A DNA stretch of 64,000 bases from Paraburkholderia tagetis (GCF_022213065.1 NZ_JAKLJA010000021.1:62001-126000); one strand, 5' to 3'; counted from the first letter of the stretch, positions 27,558 through 37,305 are shown. Notes: a model not told the origin generated them from the sequence alone. A program made the numbers and translations.

Positions 27558-28916
27558 TCAGACCACACCCGGGATCCAGTTGGTGCCCGCGAGCGGCACA
27601 CGCGCCATCGCCGCTGCCTCGACCGTGAGCGCGACGAGATCTTCGGGCTCCAGGTGATGCACGTTCTGCTTGCCACAGGCGCGCGCGATCGTGGTCAGTT
27701 CCATGTTCAGCGTCTTCAGGTAGTTGCGCAGGCGCTTCGCGCCCACGTCGGGCTGCAACCGCTCCTGCAACACGGCATCCTGGGTGGTGATGCCGACAGG
27801 ACACTTACCCGTATGGCAGTGGTGGCAGTAGCCCGGCGCCGTGCCCAGGTTTGCGTAATCGTCGAGCGCCTGCACGTGCTGGCCGTTCTCGATATACGAA
27901 GCGCTGTTGCAACCCAGCGAGACCAGCACGCCCTGCCCGATCGCCACGGCATCGGCGCCCATCGCCAGTGCCTTGGCGACATCGGCGCCGCTACGGATGC
28001 CGCCCGAGACGATGAGCTGCACCGTGCCCTTCATGTTGAGGTCTTCGAGTGCATCCACGGCCTGGCGCAATGCGGCAAGCGTAGGAATCCCAACGTTTTC
28101 GATAAAGCACGTCTGCGTGGCCGCCGTGCCGCCCTGCATGCCGTCCACCACGATCACGTCCGCGCCCGCGTGCACGGCGAGCTTCACGTCGTTGAAGGTG
28201 CGCGTTGCGCCCACCTTCACGTAGATCGGCTTTTCCCAGTCGGTGATCTCGCGCAGCTCCTGGATCTTGATGAGCAGATCGTCGGGGCCGGTCCAGTCGG
28301 GATGGCGGCAGGCCGAGCGCTGGTCGACGCCTTCGGGCAGCACGCGCATCTTCGCGACGCGCGGCGAGATCTTTTGCCCGAGCAGCATGCCGCCGCCGCC
28401 CGGCTTCGCGCCCTGGCCGATCACCACTTCGATGGCGTCAGCCTTGCGCACGTCGTCGGGATTGAAGCCATAGCGCGACGGCAGGCATTGATACACGAGC
28501 GTCTTCGACGAGCGCCGCTCTTCCTGGGTCATGCCGCCGTCACCCGTGGTCGTGGAGGTGCCCATTTCGGTGGCCGCGCGGCCCAGCGCCTCTTTCACGT
28601 TCGCGGAGAGCGCGCCAAAGCTCATGCCTGCGACGGTAATCGGGATCGCCAGCTCGATGGGCTTTTTCGCGAAGCGCGTGCCCAGCACGGTCTTCGTGGT
28701 GCACTTCTCGCGATAGCCTTCGAGCGGGTAGCGCGAGAGCGAGGCGCCGAGGAACAGCAGGTCGTCGAAGTGCGGGACGTGGCGCTTCGCGCCGAGACCA
28801 CGGATTTCATACAGCCCGTGCGCCGCGGCGTTCTGGATATAGTGGATCGTCTTGCGGTCGAAGCCCCAGGATTCTTCGGTGGCCAGTTGCTTCATGTGGA
28901 TGGGCTTGATTTCCAT
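27558..28916 (-). CDS. mgsC: N-methylglutamate synthase subunit C (glutamate synthase-like, FMN and Fe-S)
   Basis: A 452-aa protein matching the FMN-binding domain of glutamate synthase. FMN and substrate segments are seen as VAGMSFGALS, IVVDGMQGGTAA and VSGGIRSGADVAKA. The cysteine cluster GYCHHCHTGKCPVGITTQD is the iron-sulphur site of the family. Start MEIKPIHMKQ at 28916 with an AAGGAT ribosome site. In the N-methylglutamate pathway MgsABC transfers methylamine from gamma-glutamylmethylamide (or free amine) to 2-oxoglutarate. The order mgsA-mgsB-mgsC next to gmaS and mgdABCD fixes this role over a plain GltB or GlxD. Confidence 0.9.
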   Translation of the reverse strand: MEIKPIHMKQLATEESWGFDRKTIHYIQNAAAHGLYEIRGLGAKRHVPHFDDLLFLGASLSRYPLEGYREKCTTKTVLGTRFAKKPIELAIPITVAGMSFGALSANVKEALGRAATEMGTSTTTGDGGMTQEERRSSKTLVYQCLPSRYGFNPDDVRKADAIEVVIGQGAKPGGGGMLLGQKISPRVAKMRVLPEGVDQRSACRHPDWTGPDDLLIKIQELREITDWEKPIYVKVGATRTFNDVKLAVHAGADVIVVDGMQGGTAATQTCFIENVGIPTLAALRQAVDALEDLNMKGTVQLIVSGGIRSGADVAKALAMGADAVAIGQGVLVSLGCNSASYIENGQHVQALDDYANLGTAPGYCHHCHTGKCPVGITTQDAVLQERLQPDVGAKRLRNYLKTLNMELTTIARACGKQNVHHLEPEDLVALTVEAAAMARVPLAGTNWIPGVV

Positions 28917-28932
28917 GGTCGGGATCCTTGGG

Positions 28933-29631
28933 TCAATATTCCTGGTTCGCGTCGGCGTTCCAGTGATAGAGCGAGCGGGCCGAGGCAATGCGCTTGAAGT
29001 CCCTCGGTTCGAAGCCGGAGAATGCGGGGCCCGCTGCGCGCAGCAGTTGCGCCACCGCTTCGATGTCGGCAGCGGTCATCGGCTCTTCGCGCGCGTCCGC
29101 GCCCAGCGACTTGATGTTGCCGCGCACGTACAGCACCGCTTCGTATAACGAGTCGCCCAGTGCGTCGCCGGCGTCGCCGCAGATCACCAGCCGGCCCGCC
29201 TGCGCCATGAACGCGGAGAAGCTGCCCACCGATCCCTTCACGACGATATCGGCGCCCTTGAGCGAGATGCCGCAGCGCAGGCCCGCATCGCCTTCGATCA
29301 CGAGCAGGCCGCCCTGCGCCGACGCTCCCGCCGCATTCGACGCGAAGCCCTTTACGTGCACGCGCCCGCTCATCATGTTTTCGGCGACGCCGGTGCTCGC
29401 GCTGCCCGCGATGGTCACCTTCGCCTCCTTGTTCATGCCGGCCGCGTAGTAGCCGGCATGGCCGTCGATCTCGACTTCGATCGGCAGATCGAGCCCGACC
29501 GCAATGTTGTGCGCGCCATCGGGGTTCGCGATGCGCACCGCCTGCACGCCCTTGTTGGCGGCGTCCTTGTGCAGGAACCGGTTGAGTTCGGTCACCGACG
29601 TGCTTGCCAGGTCAAAGTTCAGACTTTCCAT
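28933..29631 (-). CDS. mgsB: N-methylglutamate synthase subunit B (GXGXG protein)
   Basis: A 232-aa protein equal to the C-terminal beta-helix of glutamate synthase, with Gly-rich turns such as VTIAGSASTGVAEN, VIEGDAGLRCGIS and VVKGSVGSFSAFM. Start MESLNFDLAS at 29631, overlapping the end of mgsA by 13 bases. It acts as the structural subunit that links the amidotransferase (MgsA) and the FMN subunit (MgsC). The same fold is used by FhcC earlier in the window. Confidence 0.9.
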   Translation of the reverse strand: MESLNFDLASTSVTELNRFLHKDAANKGVQAVRIANPDGAHNIAVGLDLPIEVEIDGHAGYYAAGMNKEAKVTIAGSASTGVAENMMSGRVHVKGFASNAAGASAQGGLLVIEGDAGLRCGISLKGADIVVKGSVGSFSAFMAQAGRLVICGDAGDALGDSLYEAVLYVRGNIKSLGADAREEPMTAADIEAVAQLLRAAGPAFSGFEPRDFKRIASARSLYHWNADANQEY

Positions 29632-30527
29632 ACGTACATCTCCTCGGGAGCCGGTTCGAACACGCTTGCATGCTTGATGTCGGGAAGATGCGCCAGCGAG
29701 CGGAATTCGGACGCGATCGCCACGTAATCGTCGGTCTCGGCCACCACTGCGGGCTTGCACGCGAACGGATCGCGAATCAGCGCGAGCTTGTCGGGCGTAC
29801 CCATGAGGAACGTGTAGAAGCCGTCGAGTTGCTCGAAGCCCTGTTGCAGCGCGACTTCGAGATCGTCGCCTTCGCGCAGCCGGTATTCGAGGAAGCGGCA
29901 GGCGGCCTCGGTGTCGTTGTCCGTATCGAAGTGGATGCCGTGCGGTTCGAGCATCCGGCGCACGCCAAACGGATTCGACAGCGAGCCGTTATGCACGAGG
30001 CAGAAGTCCTCGCCGGCCGTGAACGGGTGGGCGCGGTCGGGCGTCACCGCCGACTCCGTGGCCATGCGCGTGTGACCGACCAGGTGCGTGCCGGTGAGGT
30101 TCTGGAACGCGTAGCGGTCGGACACTTCCTTTGGCGTGCCGATATCCTTGTACAGGTCGATGGCGCGGCCCGTGGAGAGGATATGCAGCTTCGGATGCTG
30201 CTCGGCGATCCAGCGCTTCGCGGTCTCCGGCGCAATGCCCACGCTCAGCACCGCATGATTGCCCTTGGCCTGAACCGCAGCGCCAGCGCCCAGATGCGTG
30301 TTCATCTCGTGCGCGAGCCCTTGCCAGTTGAAATCCGCGGCCTCTTCCGTGAGGCCCGAATACAGGCTGATCTTGCGGGTCTCTTCGCCCACCGGCTCCG
30401 TGAACACGGCCAGTCCCGCCGAATCGGGCCCGCGCTCCGTCATGCCGAGCAGCATGGGCACCATCAGCTCGCCCAGTTGCTCACGCAACGACGGCTTCTT
30501 GATAAGTAATCCTACAATTCCACACAT
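29619..30527 (-). CDS. mgsA: N-methylglutamate synthase subunit A (class II glutamine amidotransferase)
   Basis: A 302-aa Ntn amidotransferase with the catalytic Cys2 (MCGIVGLL), GHTRMATESAV and the oxyanion segment FCLVHNGSLSN. It should release methylamine from gamma-glutamylmethylamide and channel it to MgsC. It begins 59 bases after gmaS ends and overlaps mgsB. The family is close to GlxB; context with gmaS and mgdABCD supports MgsA. Confidence 0.91.
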   Translation of the reverse strand: MCGIVGLLIKKPSLREQLGELMVPMLLGMTERGPDSAGLAVFTEPVGEETRKISLYSGLTEEAADFNWQGLAHEMNTHLGAGAAVQAKGNHAVLSVGIAPETAKRWIAEQHPKLHILSTGRAIDLYKDIGTPKEVSDRYAFQNLTGTHLVGHTRMATESAVTPDRAHPFTAGEDFCLVHNGSLSNPFGVRRMLEPHGIHFDTDNDTEAACRFLEYRLREGDDLEVALQQGFEQLDGFYTFLMGTPDKLALIRDPFACKPAVVAETDDYVAIASEFRSLAHLPDIKHASVFEPAPEEMYVWKV

Positions 30528-30586
30528 GAGTGATCTCCTGCACGTATTGCCTGCGTTTCATGGACGGCCGGCGTACCGGCGCCAGC

Positions 30587-31915
30587 TCAGAAAAATTCGA
30601 GGTAGGTCTTCTGCTCCCAGTCCGACACATGGCGCATGTACTCGATCCATTCCATGTGCTTCAGGCGAAGGAACTCGGTGCCAGCCGGGCCGAGCGCCTC
30701 CATCATGACTTCGTCGCGTTCCATCTCGCGCAATGCATCCTGGAGGTTCTGCGGCAAGATACTGATTTCGCGCTGGCGCAGCTCCTGGGGCGACATCTCG
30801 TAGAGGTTCAGGTTGCACGGCTCGCCGGGTTCGAGCTTGTTGTTCACGCCGTCGAGGCCAGCGGCGATCACGGCGGCCGTCGCGAGGTAGGCGTTGCACG
30901 CGGCATCGGGCAGGCGCAACTCGATACGGCCGCCCGGAATGCGGACCATCGACGAGCGGTTGTTGTCGCCATAGCTCACATAGGCTGGCGCCCACGTGGC
31001 GCCCGTCAACGAGCGGCCCACCACGAGGCGCTTGTACGAGTTGACCGTGGGCGCGCAAATGGCCGTGAGCGCGGCCGCATGCTTGAGCAGGCCGGCCGTC
31101 CAGTGATAGGCGAGCTTCGATAGCCCGAGCCCGCGCTCATCGTGCTTGTCGGCGAAGAGGTTGCGCTCGCCGTCCGAGATCGACATGTGCATATGCATGC
31201 CGTTGCCTGGCCGGTTCGAAAACGGCTTGGGCATGAACGAGCAAATCAGCCCGAGTTCGTTGGCGATCTCCGCAGCCGCCATCTTGAAGAACACGTATGA
31301 ATCGGCGGATTTCAGGCAGTCCGAGTAGGTGTAGTTGATTTCGAACTGGCCGTTGGCGTCCTCGTGATCGATCTGATAGACGTCGATGCCGGCCTTGATC
31401 AGCGACTCGGTCAGGCGCTCGAGGAATACGCGCGAACGCGAGAGCCCCTTGTAGTCGTAGCACGGCTTGGGCAGCGCGTCGGAGTCGTCGCATGGCACGA
31501 TGCGGCCATCGTCGGTGCGCCGCAGCAGCGAGAACTCGGGTTCGAGCCCGGTGTTGAGGATCCAGCCGTGCTCTTGCAGACGGGCGACCTGTTTTTTCAG
31601 CGTCACGCGGCTCTCGAACTGCCACGGCTCCTTTTTCACGTAGCCGTCGCAGGCAATGCGAGCGTAGCCCGGCTGCCACGGCATGAGCGTGAGCGTGTCG
31701 AGGTCGCCCACCGCCATGAAATCCGGTCCCTGCGGATCGATGCCGAGGCCCCATACCGCGAAGCCGGCGAAACCCGCGCCATCGGTCAGGATCAGGTCGA
31801 GGTGGGCAGCGGGTACGGACTTCGTCTTCGCGACGCCGTGAATGTCGACGAATTGCGCGAGTATGTACTTGACGTCGTTCTCTGCGAGGAACTGCTTGGC
31901 TTCTGCGGGTGTCAT
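30587..31915 (-). CDS. gmaS: Gamma-glutamylmethylamide synthetase (type III glutamine synthetase-like)
   Basis: A 442-aa member of the glutamine synthetase superfamily which joins methylamine and glutamate using ATP, the entry step of the pathway. Glutamine-synthetase signatures are visible: TGLEPEFSLL, GNGMHMHMS (ATP and metal site), and the end motif RLPDAACNAYLA. I chose ATG 31915, with a GAGGA site, over TTG 31930. A hairpin lies 44-64 bases upstream, in the 130-base gap after mgdD, so gmaS may have its own control. Ordinary glutamine synthetase is unlikely, given the neighbours. Confidence 0.9.
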   Translation of the reverse strand: MTPAEAKQFLAENDVKYILAQFVDIHGVAKTKSVPAAHLDLILTDGAGFAGFAVWGLGIDPQGPDFMAVGDLDTLTLMPWQPGYARIACDGYVKKEPWQFESRVTLKKQVARLQEHGWILNTGLEPEFSLLRRTDDGRIVPCDDSDALPKPCYDYKGLSRSRVFLERLTESLIKAGIDVYQIDHEDANGQFEINYTYSDCLKSADSYVFFKMAAAEIANELGLICSFMPKPFSNRPGNGMHMHMSISDGERNLFADKHDERGLGLSKLAYHWTAGLLKHAAALTAICAPTVNSYKRLVVGRSLTGATWAPAYVSYGDNNRSSMVRIPGGRIELRLPDAACNAYLATAAVIAAGLDGVNNKLEPGEPCNLNLYEMSPQELRQREISILPQNLQDALREMERDEVMMEALGPAGTEFLRLKHMEWIEYMRHVSDWEQKTYLEFF

Positions 31916-31958
31916 GTCGATTGTCCTCAAGCGTCGTGAATACGGTGTCGAGAAAGCA

Positions 31959-31979
31959 TCCGGCGCTGCTTGCGCCGGA
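31959..31979 (-). promoter_or_regulatory. Perfect 8-bp hairpin between mgdD and gmaS
   Basis: Stem TCCGGCGC with its complement around a 5-base loop, in the 130-base gap of the methylamine operon. There is no T run after it, so it may be an RNA-processing or attenuation site rather than a terminator. A short direct repeat (GAGCCAGATG) lies on the mgdD side. Confidence 0.5.
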
Positions 31980-32045
31980 CACCTCCGCCCGGGGGTGCCA
32001 GATGAGCCAGATGAACCAATGAGCCAGATGCAGGCCTGGCGCGGG

Positions 32046-32759
32046 TCAGCTGCTGGCCTGGTGCGATGGTGCCTGGTCGATTTCGTCGATCACGGCGAGA
32101 CCGACCGGCCCGCCTCCCAATTCGGCAGCGATGCCGGCAAGGGTTTCCCACAAGTACACACCGTATGTACCGTCGGCCCACAGGCGGTAGTACGGACGGC
32201 CCAACCGCTCGCCCGGCAGGACGGTGACGGCGACCCCCGCCATCGAAGTCAGCACGACGGGTCGGGTTGCGAGGTCCAGCGCGCGAAAGTTGACGTTGCA
32301 GGTCTGTAGCAGCAACTCGTCGATCGCCTCGCCGCACAGCACTAGCGCCAGGTCCTGGCGCAGCACCGGATAGACCCGCAGCGCCGGCTCGCGATGGGCC
32401 AGCTTTGCCGAGGCGCGACCGCTAAGGCCGTCCTCGATCAGATACTCGGTGAGGCCCAGACGCGCGATCAACCCGCCGCTCGCGAGCGGCGCCCACGTGT
32501 TGGGCTGGGACAGCGCGGGCAGGCCCTGCTCCGCAAGCCAGGCGGCCACGCCCTGGCCCTTGAAGCCCATGCGGTACAGGTGCGAGACATCGGCAATGCC
32601 CGCGTTGCGTGCGTGCGCTTCGTCGTTCGCGCCGTGGCGCTCGACGATCTGCATGTTCTCGACCGTGCTCCACCGCGCCTCGGCGGGGTGGTGCGCGTCG
32701 CGGATGGGGCTCGTGCGCAGCGAGACGTTCGCTGCGCCCGCCAGGTTCGATGCGCTCAT
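32046..32759 (-). CDS. mgdD: N-methylglutamate dehydrogenase subunit D (sarcosine oxidase gamma-like)
   Basis: A 237-aa protein related to SoxG and to the folate-binding GcvT fold. It starts MSASNLAGAA at 32759 and overlaps the mgdC stop as ATGA. Upstream in-frame residues are only the shadow of mgdC. In heterotetrameric sarcosine oxidases the gamma subunit closes the complex; here it should be part of N-methylglutamate dehydrogenase, which releases formaldehyde (as methylene-THF) and glutamate. Confidence 0.87.
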   Translation of the reverse strand: MSASNLAGAANVSLRTSPIRDAHHPAEARWSTVENMQIVERHGANDEAHARNAGIADVSHLYRMGFKGQGVAAWLAEQGLPALSQPNTWAPLASGGLIARLGLTEYLIEDGLSGRASAKLAHREPALRVYPVLRQDLALVLCGEAIDELLLQTCNVNFRALDLATRPVVLTSMAGVAVTVLPGERLGRPYYRLWADGTYGVYLWETLAGIAAELGGGPVGLAVIDEIDQAPSHQASS

Positions 32760-35719
32760 GCGGTCTCCTCCCTCGGTGCGGTGGCGTGCGCGGGTGCGGC
32801 GTCTTTCTGGCGCAGGTTTTCGGGGTCGTAAAAGGGCGTGGGCACCACCGTGGCCGACACCATGGTGCCGTCGCTCAGACGAAAGCGCAGATGCGTGCCC
32901 GGCTTCGCCATCACGGGCCGCACGAACGCGAGGCCGATCGTCTTCTTCAGTGTCTCGCTCCACGACACGCTCGTCACGCGGCCCGCGATCTCGGTGCCTT
33001 CAATCGCGAGATGGCACTCGCGCAAGGCCTCGTTCTTCACCCCGTCGTCCAGCGCGAAACCTACGAGGCGTTGCTGCTGCGCCTGGCTGTCGATGGCCTG
33101 CAAGCTGCGCTGGCCGACGAAGAACGGCTTGTCCATCTTGACCGCCCATTCCATCGCGGCATCGCGCGGCGTGGTCAGGCCGTCGGTGTCCTGGCTCACG
33201 ATCACGTGGCCTTTCTCGAGACGCAAGAGCCGCTGCGCCTCCACGCCAAATGGGCGGATGCCGAATTCCTTGCCCGCTTCGTAAAGCGCGCTCCACAACG
33301 CCGGACCATATTCGGCGGGAACGTGAATCTCGTACCCCCATTCGCCGACGAAGCCCACCCGCATCAGCCTCGCCGGCACGCGGTTGGCGCCCAGCGCGAT
33401 GCCCGTCACGCGGATGCCGAGATACGGAAATGCTTCGGATGACAAATCAAGGTCGACGAGCTTCGCGAGCACGGCGCGCGAGTAGGGGCCCGCGAGATTG
33501 ATGGCCGCGTAAGCGCCCGTCACGTTGACGATGCCGCAATCGAGTCCCCAGATCGTGTTCAGGCGCGAGAGTTCGCGGTAGATCCCCGCCGCGCCCGAGG
33601 TCGTGGTCGTGAAGTAGAAGTGATCGTCGGAGAGGCGCGCGATCACGCCGTCGTCGATCACCACGCCGGCTTCGTCGCACATCAGCGCATAGCGCGTCAT
33701 GCCGGACTTCAGCCCCGCATACTTCGACACATAGACGCGCTCGAGAAACTGCGCGGCTTGCGGCCCGCGCGCTTCGAGCTTGCCGAGCGTCCCCACGTCG
33801 ATCATGCCCACGCCGGTACGCACCGCCTGCACCTCTTCCTGGATGCAGCGCGCGCGGTCCTTGCCCGCCATCGCGTAGTACTCGGGCCGCTGCCAGACGC
33901 CGGCCGGCATCCACTTCGCCGCAAGGCGCTCGTGCTGCGCGTGCATCGGCGTGCGGCGCTCGGGATTGAAGCCGCGCCCGGCGAGCAGCGCCATCGGCAC
34001 CGGATGAAAGAACGGCCGCGCCGTGGTCGTGCCCACTTCCTGGGGCGCCTTGCCGGTCAGACGCGCGAGAACGCGCAGCCCATTCATGTTCGAGTGCTTG
34101 CCCTGGCTCGGGCCCATGCCGTTGGTCGAAAAGCGCTTGAGCAGCTCGATGTTATCGAAGCCTTCCTGTACGGCGTTTTCGAAATCCTTCAGTTGCAGAT
34201 CTTCGTCGAAGTCGATGAAGTTCTTGCCGGCCGGATGCGCAACGATCGGCCACGCATGCGAGGGCGATTCGGGCTCGCGCGCGATGGGTGTGCTGCGCGA
34301 GTCGGGCGCGCCGCCCAGCAAACCGACATGCGCGGCGGCAAGCGCGCCCGCACGACGACCGTCCTGCAATTTGCTTTCAAAGGTATACACGCCGTTCACG
34401 CGGCCGCACGCAAACACGCCTTCGGGCAGCCGATCGGGTACGAACTGCTCGACATCCGTGTCGTAGCGCATCGCGGTGCCCGCCTGGTAGAGCAGGTTCG
34501 CGGCCGGCGCCCAGCCAACGCTCATCAACAGCGTGTCGCATTCGATCTGCCGGGTGTGCTCGTGCGAAAGGTCCATGCCCGCAGGTCGCATCGGTCCCAC
34601 GCTCACCGCCGCAAGCCGATTACCCTCGGCGTTCGGCACGGCCTCGATCACGCAGCTCGACCCGAGCACTTCAACGCCGCGCGCCTCCAGCTCGCGGGCG
34701 AGCACGCCAAAGCGATGCGTCGCGCGCAGGTCGACCAGCGCCGTCACCTTGATGCCGCGCTCCAGCATGTCGAGTGCCGCGCGATAGGCGTCGGCGTTCG
34801 CGCCCAGCACCACCGCGCGCTGCCCCGGCGCCACCCCATAACGCCAGGCGAGCCGCTGGGCCGCCGAAGCGAGCATCACGCCCGGCAAGTCGTTATTGCG
34901 GAACACGGCGGGCTGCTCGAACGCGCCGCTGGCGACCACGACCGCCTTCGCACGCATCTTGGTGATGCGCTCGGGCTCGACGAGCGGGACCCAGTGGTCC
35001 GCATAATAAGCCGCGGCCAGCGTGCGGTTGAACATGCGTACACGCGGATGCGCACGAACCTGCGCTTCGAGCGCGCGCACGGCTTCCAGACGCTCCATGT
35101 CGCCGCCTGCCTGATACGTGCCGCTGCCGCCCGAGCGCGCATTCTCGTCGACGATCACCACGTCCGCGCCCTGCTTGGCCGCCTCCAGCGCCGCCGCCAG
35201 GCCCGACGGCCCGGCACCGATCACGAGCACGTCGCAGAATCCGTAGCGCTTGGGCGTGCGCACGTGCGGCGCGTTGAGATCGACCACGCCAAGCCCGGCC
35301 ATCTTGCGGAACATGCGTTCCCAGCGCGGAAACCAGCGCTTGCTATAGAACGCCTTGTAATAGAAGCCGACCGGCAGGAACGGCGCGAGCTTGCCCATCC
35401 AGCGGCCACGGTCGGCAATCACGCCGCCCGCGGTGTTGACCGCGTGCCAGTTCGCACCCGCGATCAGCTCCGTCACATCGGCGCGCACGTTCAGGCGCGC
35501 GCCGTCCTGGAACATCGCGTTCACGTCGTGGTTCGCGAGCGAGAGCACGCCGCGCGGGCGGTGATACTTGAAGCTGCGCCCGAGCACCGAGACCTCCGAC
35601 GCCCACAGGGCGCTCGTGATCGTGTCGCCTGCAAAGCCGGTGTAACGCTGCCCTTCGAAGCCGAATTCGATCTGCTTGCTGCGATCGATCCATTCGCCTG
35701 CATGCGGTGCCAGACGCAT
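32756..35719 (-). CDS. mgdC: N-methylglutamate dehydrogenase subunit C (sarcosine oxidase alpha-like)
   Basis: A 987-aa protein with three parts. Residues ~1-95 form a 2Fe-2S ferredoxin-like domain (FGFEGQRYTGFAGDTITSAL). A Rossmann NAD/FAD domain follows with VLVIGAGPSGLAAALEAA near 165. From ~600 on there is a GcvT-like folate-binding domain (RTGVGMIDVGTLGKLE, YALMCDEAGVVIDDGV). It belongs to the sarcosine oxidase alpha family. The neighbours gmaS and mgsABC show that the substrate is N-methylglutamate. The ATG at 35719 directly follows the mgdB stop. Confidence 0.92.
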   Translation of the reverse strand: MRLAPHAGEWIDRSKQIEFGFEGQRYTGFAGDTITSALWASEVSVLGRSFKYHRPRGVLSLANHDVNAMFQDGARLNVRADVTELIAGANWHAVNTAGGVIADRGRWMGKLAPFLPVGFYYKAFYSKRWFPRWERMFRKMAGLGVVDLNAPHVRTPKRYGFCDVLVIGAGPSGLAAALEAAKQGADVVIVDENARSGGSGTYQAGGDMERLEAVRALEAQVRAHPRVRMFNRTLAAAYYADHWVPLVEPERITKMRAKAVVVASGAFEQPAVFRNNDLPGVMLASAAQRLAWRYGVAPGQRAVVLGANADAYRAALDMLERGIKVTALVDLRATHRFGVLARELEARGVEVLGSSCVIEAVPNAEGNRLAAVSVGPMRPAGMDLSHEHTRQIECDTLLMSVGWAPAANLLYQAGTAMRYDTDVEQFVPDRLPEGVFACGRVNGVYTFESKLQDGRRAGALAAAHVGLLGGAPDSRSTPIAREPESPSHAWPIVAHPAGKNFIDFDEDLQLKDFENAVQEGFDNIELLKRFSTNGMGPSQGKHSNMNGLRVLARLTGKAPQEVGTTTARPFFHPVPMALLAGRGFNPERRTPMHAQHERLAAKWMPAGVWQRPEYYAMAGKDRARCIQEEVQAVRTGVGMIDVGTLGKLEARGPQAAQFLERVYVSKYAGLKSGMTRYALMCDEAGVVIDDGVIARLSDDHFYFTTTTSGAAGIYRELSRLNTIWGLDCGIVNVTGAYAAINLAGPYSRAVLAKLVDLDLSSEAFPYLGIRVTGIALGANRVPARLMRVGFVGEWGYEIHVPAEYGPALWSALYEAGKEFGIRPFGVEAQRLLRLEKGHVIVSQDTDGLTTPRDAAMEWAVKMDKPFFVGQRSLQAIDSQAQQQRLVGFALDDGVKNEALRECHLAIEGTEIAGRVTSVSWSETLKKTIGLAFVRPVMAKPGTHLRFRLSDGTMVSATVVPTPFYDPENLRQKDAAPAHATAPREETA

Positions 35720-35977
35720 TTACGCCTCCTCGTCGTTCAGATACGTGCGGATGACACGATCCTTCGCGGTGTCACGCTCGGCGATGAACCAGGTGTTGCT
35801 CGGTGTGTGGCACCACCACTCCTTCTTCACGCCGGCGGCGCCGTTGCGGCAGTACACGTAGTCGGCCCATTCGTCGTCGCTCGCTTGCGCCGGGTCCGGC
35901 ATCGCGCGCAGTTCGCCCCAGTAGACGAATTCCGAAACGGGCCGCGCGCCGTTCACAGGACAGGTCATGATCTTCAT
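35720..35977 (-). CDS. mgdB: N-methylglutamate dehydrogenase subunit B (sarcosine oxidase delta-like)
   Basis: An 85-aa protein of the SoxD family, a small zinc-binding subunit. Cysteines in MTCPVNG, YVYCRNG and EWWCHTP are the likely metal ligands, and WFIAERDTAKD is typical for the end. A GGAGAG site lies before the ATG. It sits between the two large subunits, 15 bases after mgdA. Confidence 0.92.
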   Translation of the reverse strand: MKIMTCPVNGARPVSEFVYWGELRAMPDPAQASDDEWADYVYCRNGAAGVKKEWWCHTPSNTWFIAERDTAKDRVIRTYLNDEEA

Positions 35978-35992
35978 CGTCGTGCTCTCCGC

Positions 35993-37234
35993 TCAGTGTC
36001 CGACCGATGCCGCGCCCTTCTCGCCCGTGAGCGCATAGCGGCGGAAGCGATCGAGCGTGAAACCGTTGATCAGCGCATGGTTCGTATCGTTCGCAACGGT
36101 GTACGACATGGTCTTGCCGCACACGGGCGTGGCCTTGAAGCCCCACGTGCCCCAACCGGAGTCCAGGTAGAAACCCTCCACCGGCGTCTTGCCCATGATG
36201 GGCGCGAAGTCGGGCGTCATGTCCGCCATGCCCGCCCACTGGCGCATGACCTTCGCGGTCGAGAGAAACGGGAACATCTCGAGCATGTGCGCCGTGAGCC
36301 CTTCCACGAAATCGAGCGTCGAGCGCGTGGCATGCAGCTCGTAGGGGTCGAGCGATGCGCCCATCACAAGCTCGCCGCGCGCCGACTGGCTGATGTAGAC
36401 GTGCAGGCTCCCCGAGACCAGGATCGGGTTGAGCCAGGGCTTGAGCGGCTCGCTCACCATCGCCTGGAGCGGATGAATGAAGATGGGCGTGCGCAGCCCG
36501 ACCATGTCGGTGATGCGTGGCGTGGAGCCCGCCACCGCGCACAGCACCTTGTTGGTCGAGATATAGCCGCGCGAGGTTTTCACGCCCTTCACCTTGCCGC
36601 CCACCACGTCGATGCCCAGTACTTCGGTTTGCTGATGAATCTCGACGCCGCGCTGGTCGGCACCGCGCCCATAGCCCCAAGCCACGGCGTCGTGGCGCGC
36701 GACCGATCCCGGTGCGTGATAGAGCGCGCCCAGAATCGGGGCCACGCCGCCGCACGAGAGGTCGATCATGGGCGCGGCCTCCTTGACCTCTTTCGCGCCG
36801 ACCACCTCCGAGTCCACGCCGAAGTGCTTGTTCACCTCCGCGCGCCAGCGCATCGTGCGCATGGCCGAATCGGTATGGGCGAGCGTGTAGTGGCCGCGCG
36901 TCGAATAAAACAGGTTCAGGTCGAAGTCCTGCGAGAGGTCTTCCCACAGCTTGACCGACTGATCGTAGAACTTCACGCCCTCGGGCGTCAGGTAGTTCGA
37001 GCGGATGATCGTGGTGTTGCGCCCCGTGTTGCCACCGCCGATATAGCCCTTTTCCAGCACTGCCACGTTCTTGATCCCGTGCTCGCGGGCGAGATAGTAG
37101 GCACTCGCGAGCCCGTGGCCACCCGCGCCGATGATCACAACGTCATAAGAACTGCGCAAAGTGTCATGCCGTGTGAACATCCGCGGCTCGGGGTGTTTCT
37201 TCGACATGGCAAAACGCACGAGACGCCACGGCAT
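35993..37234 (-). CDS. mgdA: N-methylglutamate dehydrogenase subunit A (sarcosine oxidase beta-like)
   Basis: A 413-aa FAD-dependent oxidoreductase of the DAO/SoxB family. The N-terminal dinucleotide fold is seen as VVIIGAGGHGLASAYYLA at ~31-48, and the FAD-contacting segment GGGNTGRNTTIIRSNY follows. The end WGTWGFKATP is typical of SoxB. The ATG at 37234 has a strong AAGGAG site. This is the oxidising subunit that works on the N-methyl group. It is 71 bases after purU, so both are probably on one transcript. Confidence 0.92.
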   Translation of the reverse strand: MPWRLVRFAMSKKHPEPRMFTRHDTLRSSYDVVIIGAGGHGLASAYYLAREHGIKNVAVLEKGYIGGGNTGRNTTIIRSNYLTPEGVKFYDQSVKLWEDLSQDFDLNLFYSTRGHYTLAHTDSAMRTMRWRAEVNKHFGVDSEVVGAKEVKEAAPMIDLSCGGVAPILGALYHAPGSVARHDAVAWGYGRGADQRGVEIHQQTEVLGIDVVGGKVKGVKTSRGYISTNKVLCAVAGSTPRITDMVGLRTPIFIHPLQAMVSEPLKPWLNPILVSGSLHVYISQSARGELVMGASLDPYELHATRSTLDFVEGLTAHMLEMFPFLSTAKVMRQWAGMADMTPDFAPIMGKTPVEGFYLDSGWGTWGFKATPVCGKTMSYTVANDTNHALINGFTLDRFRRYALTGEKGAASVGH

Positions 37235-37305
37235 GGCTCACTCCTTGTTCTCGCCCGCGCGCACAGCGGCGCGCGGGCAAACCGGGTTGGACAGCAGGGC
37301 TGCTT

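Noticed and set aside
26815..27804. A 329-codon minus-strand frame overlapping folD
   Set aside because: It is an alternate frame of folD and mgsC with no known motif.
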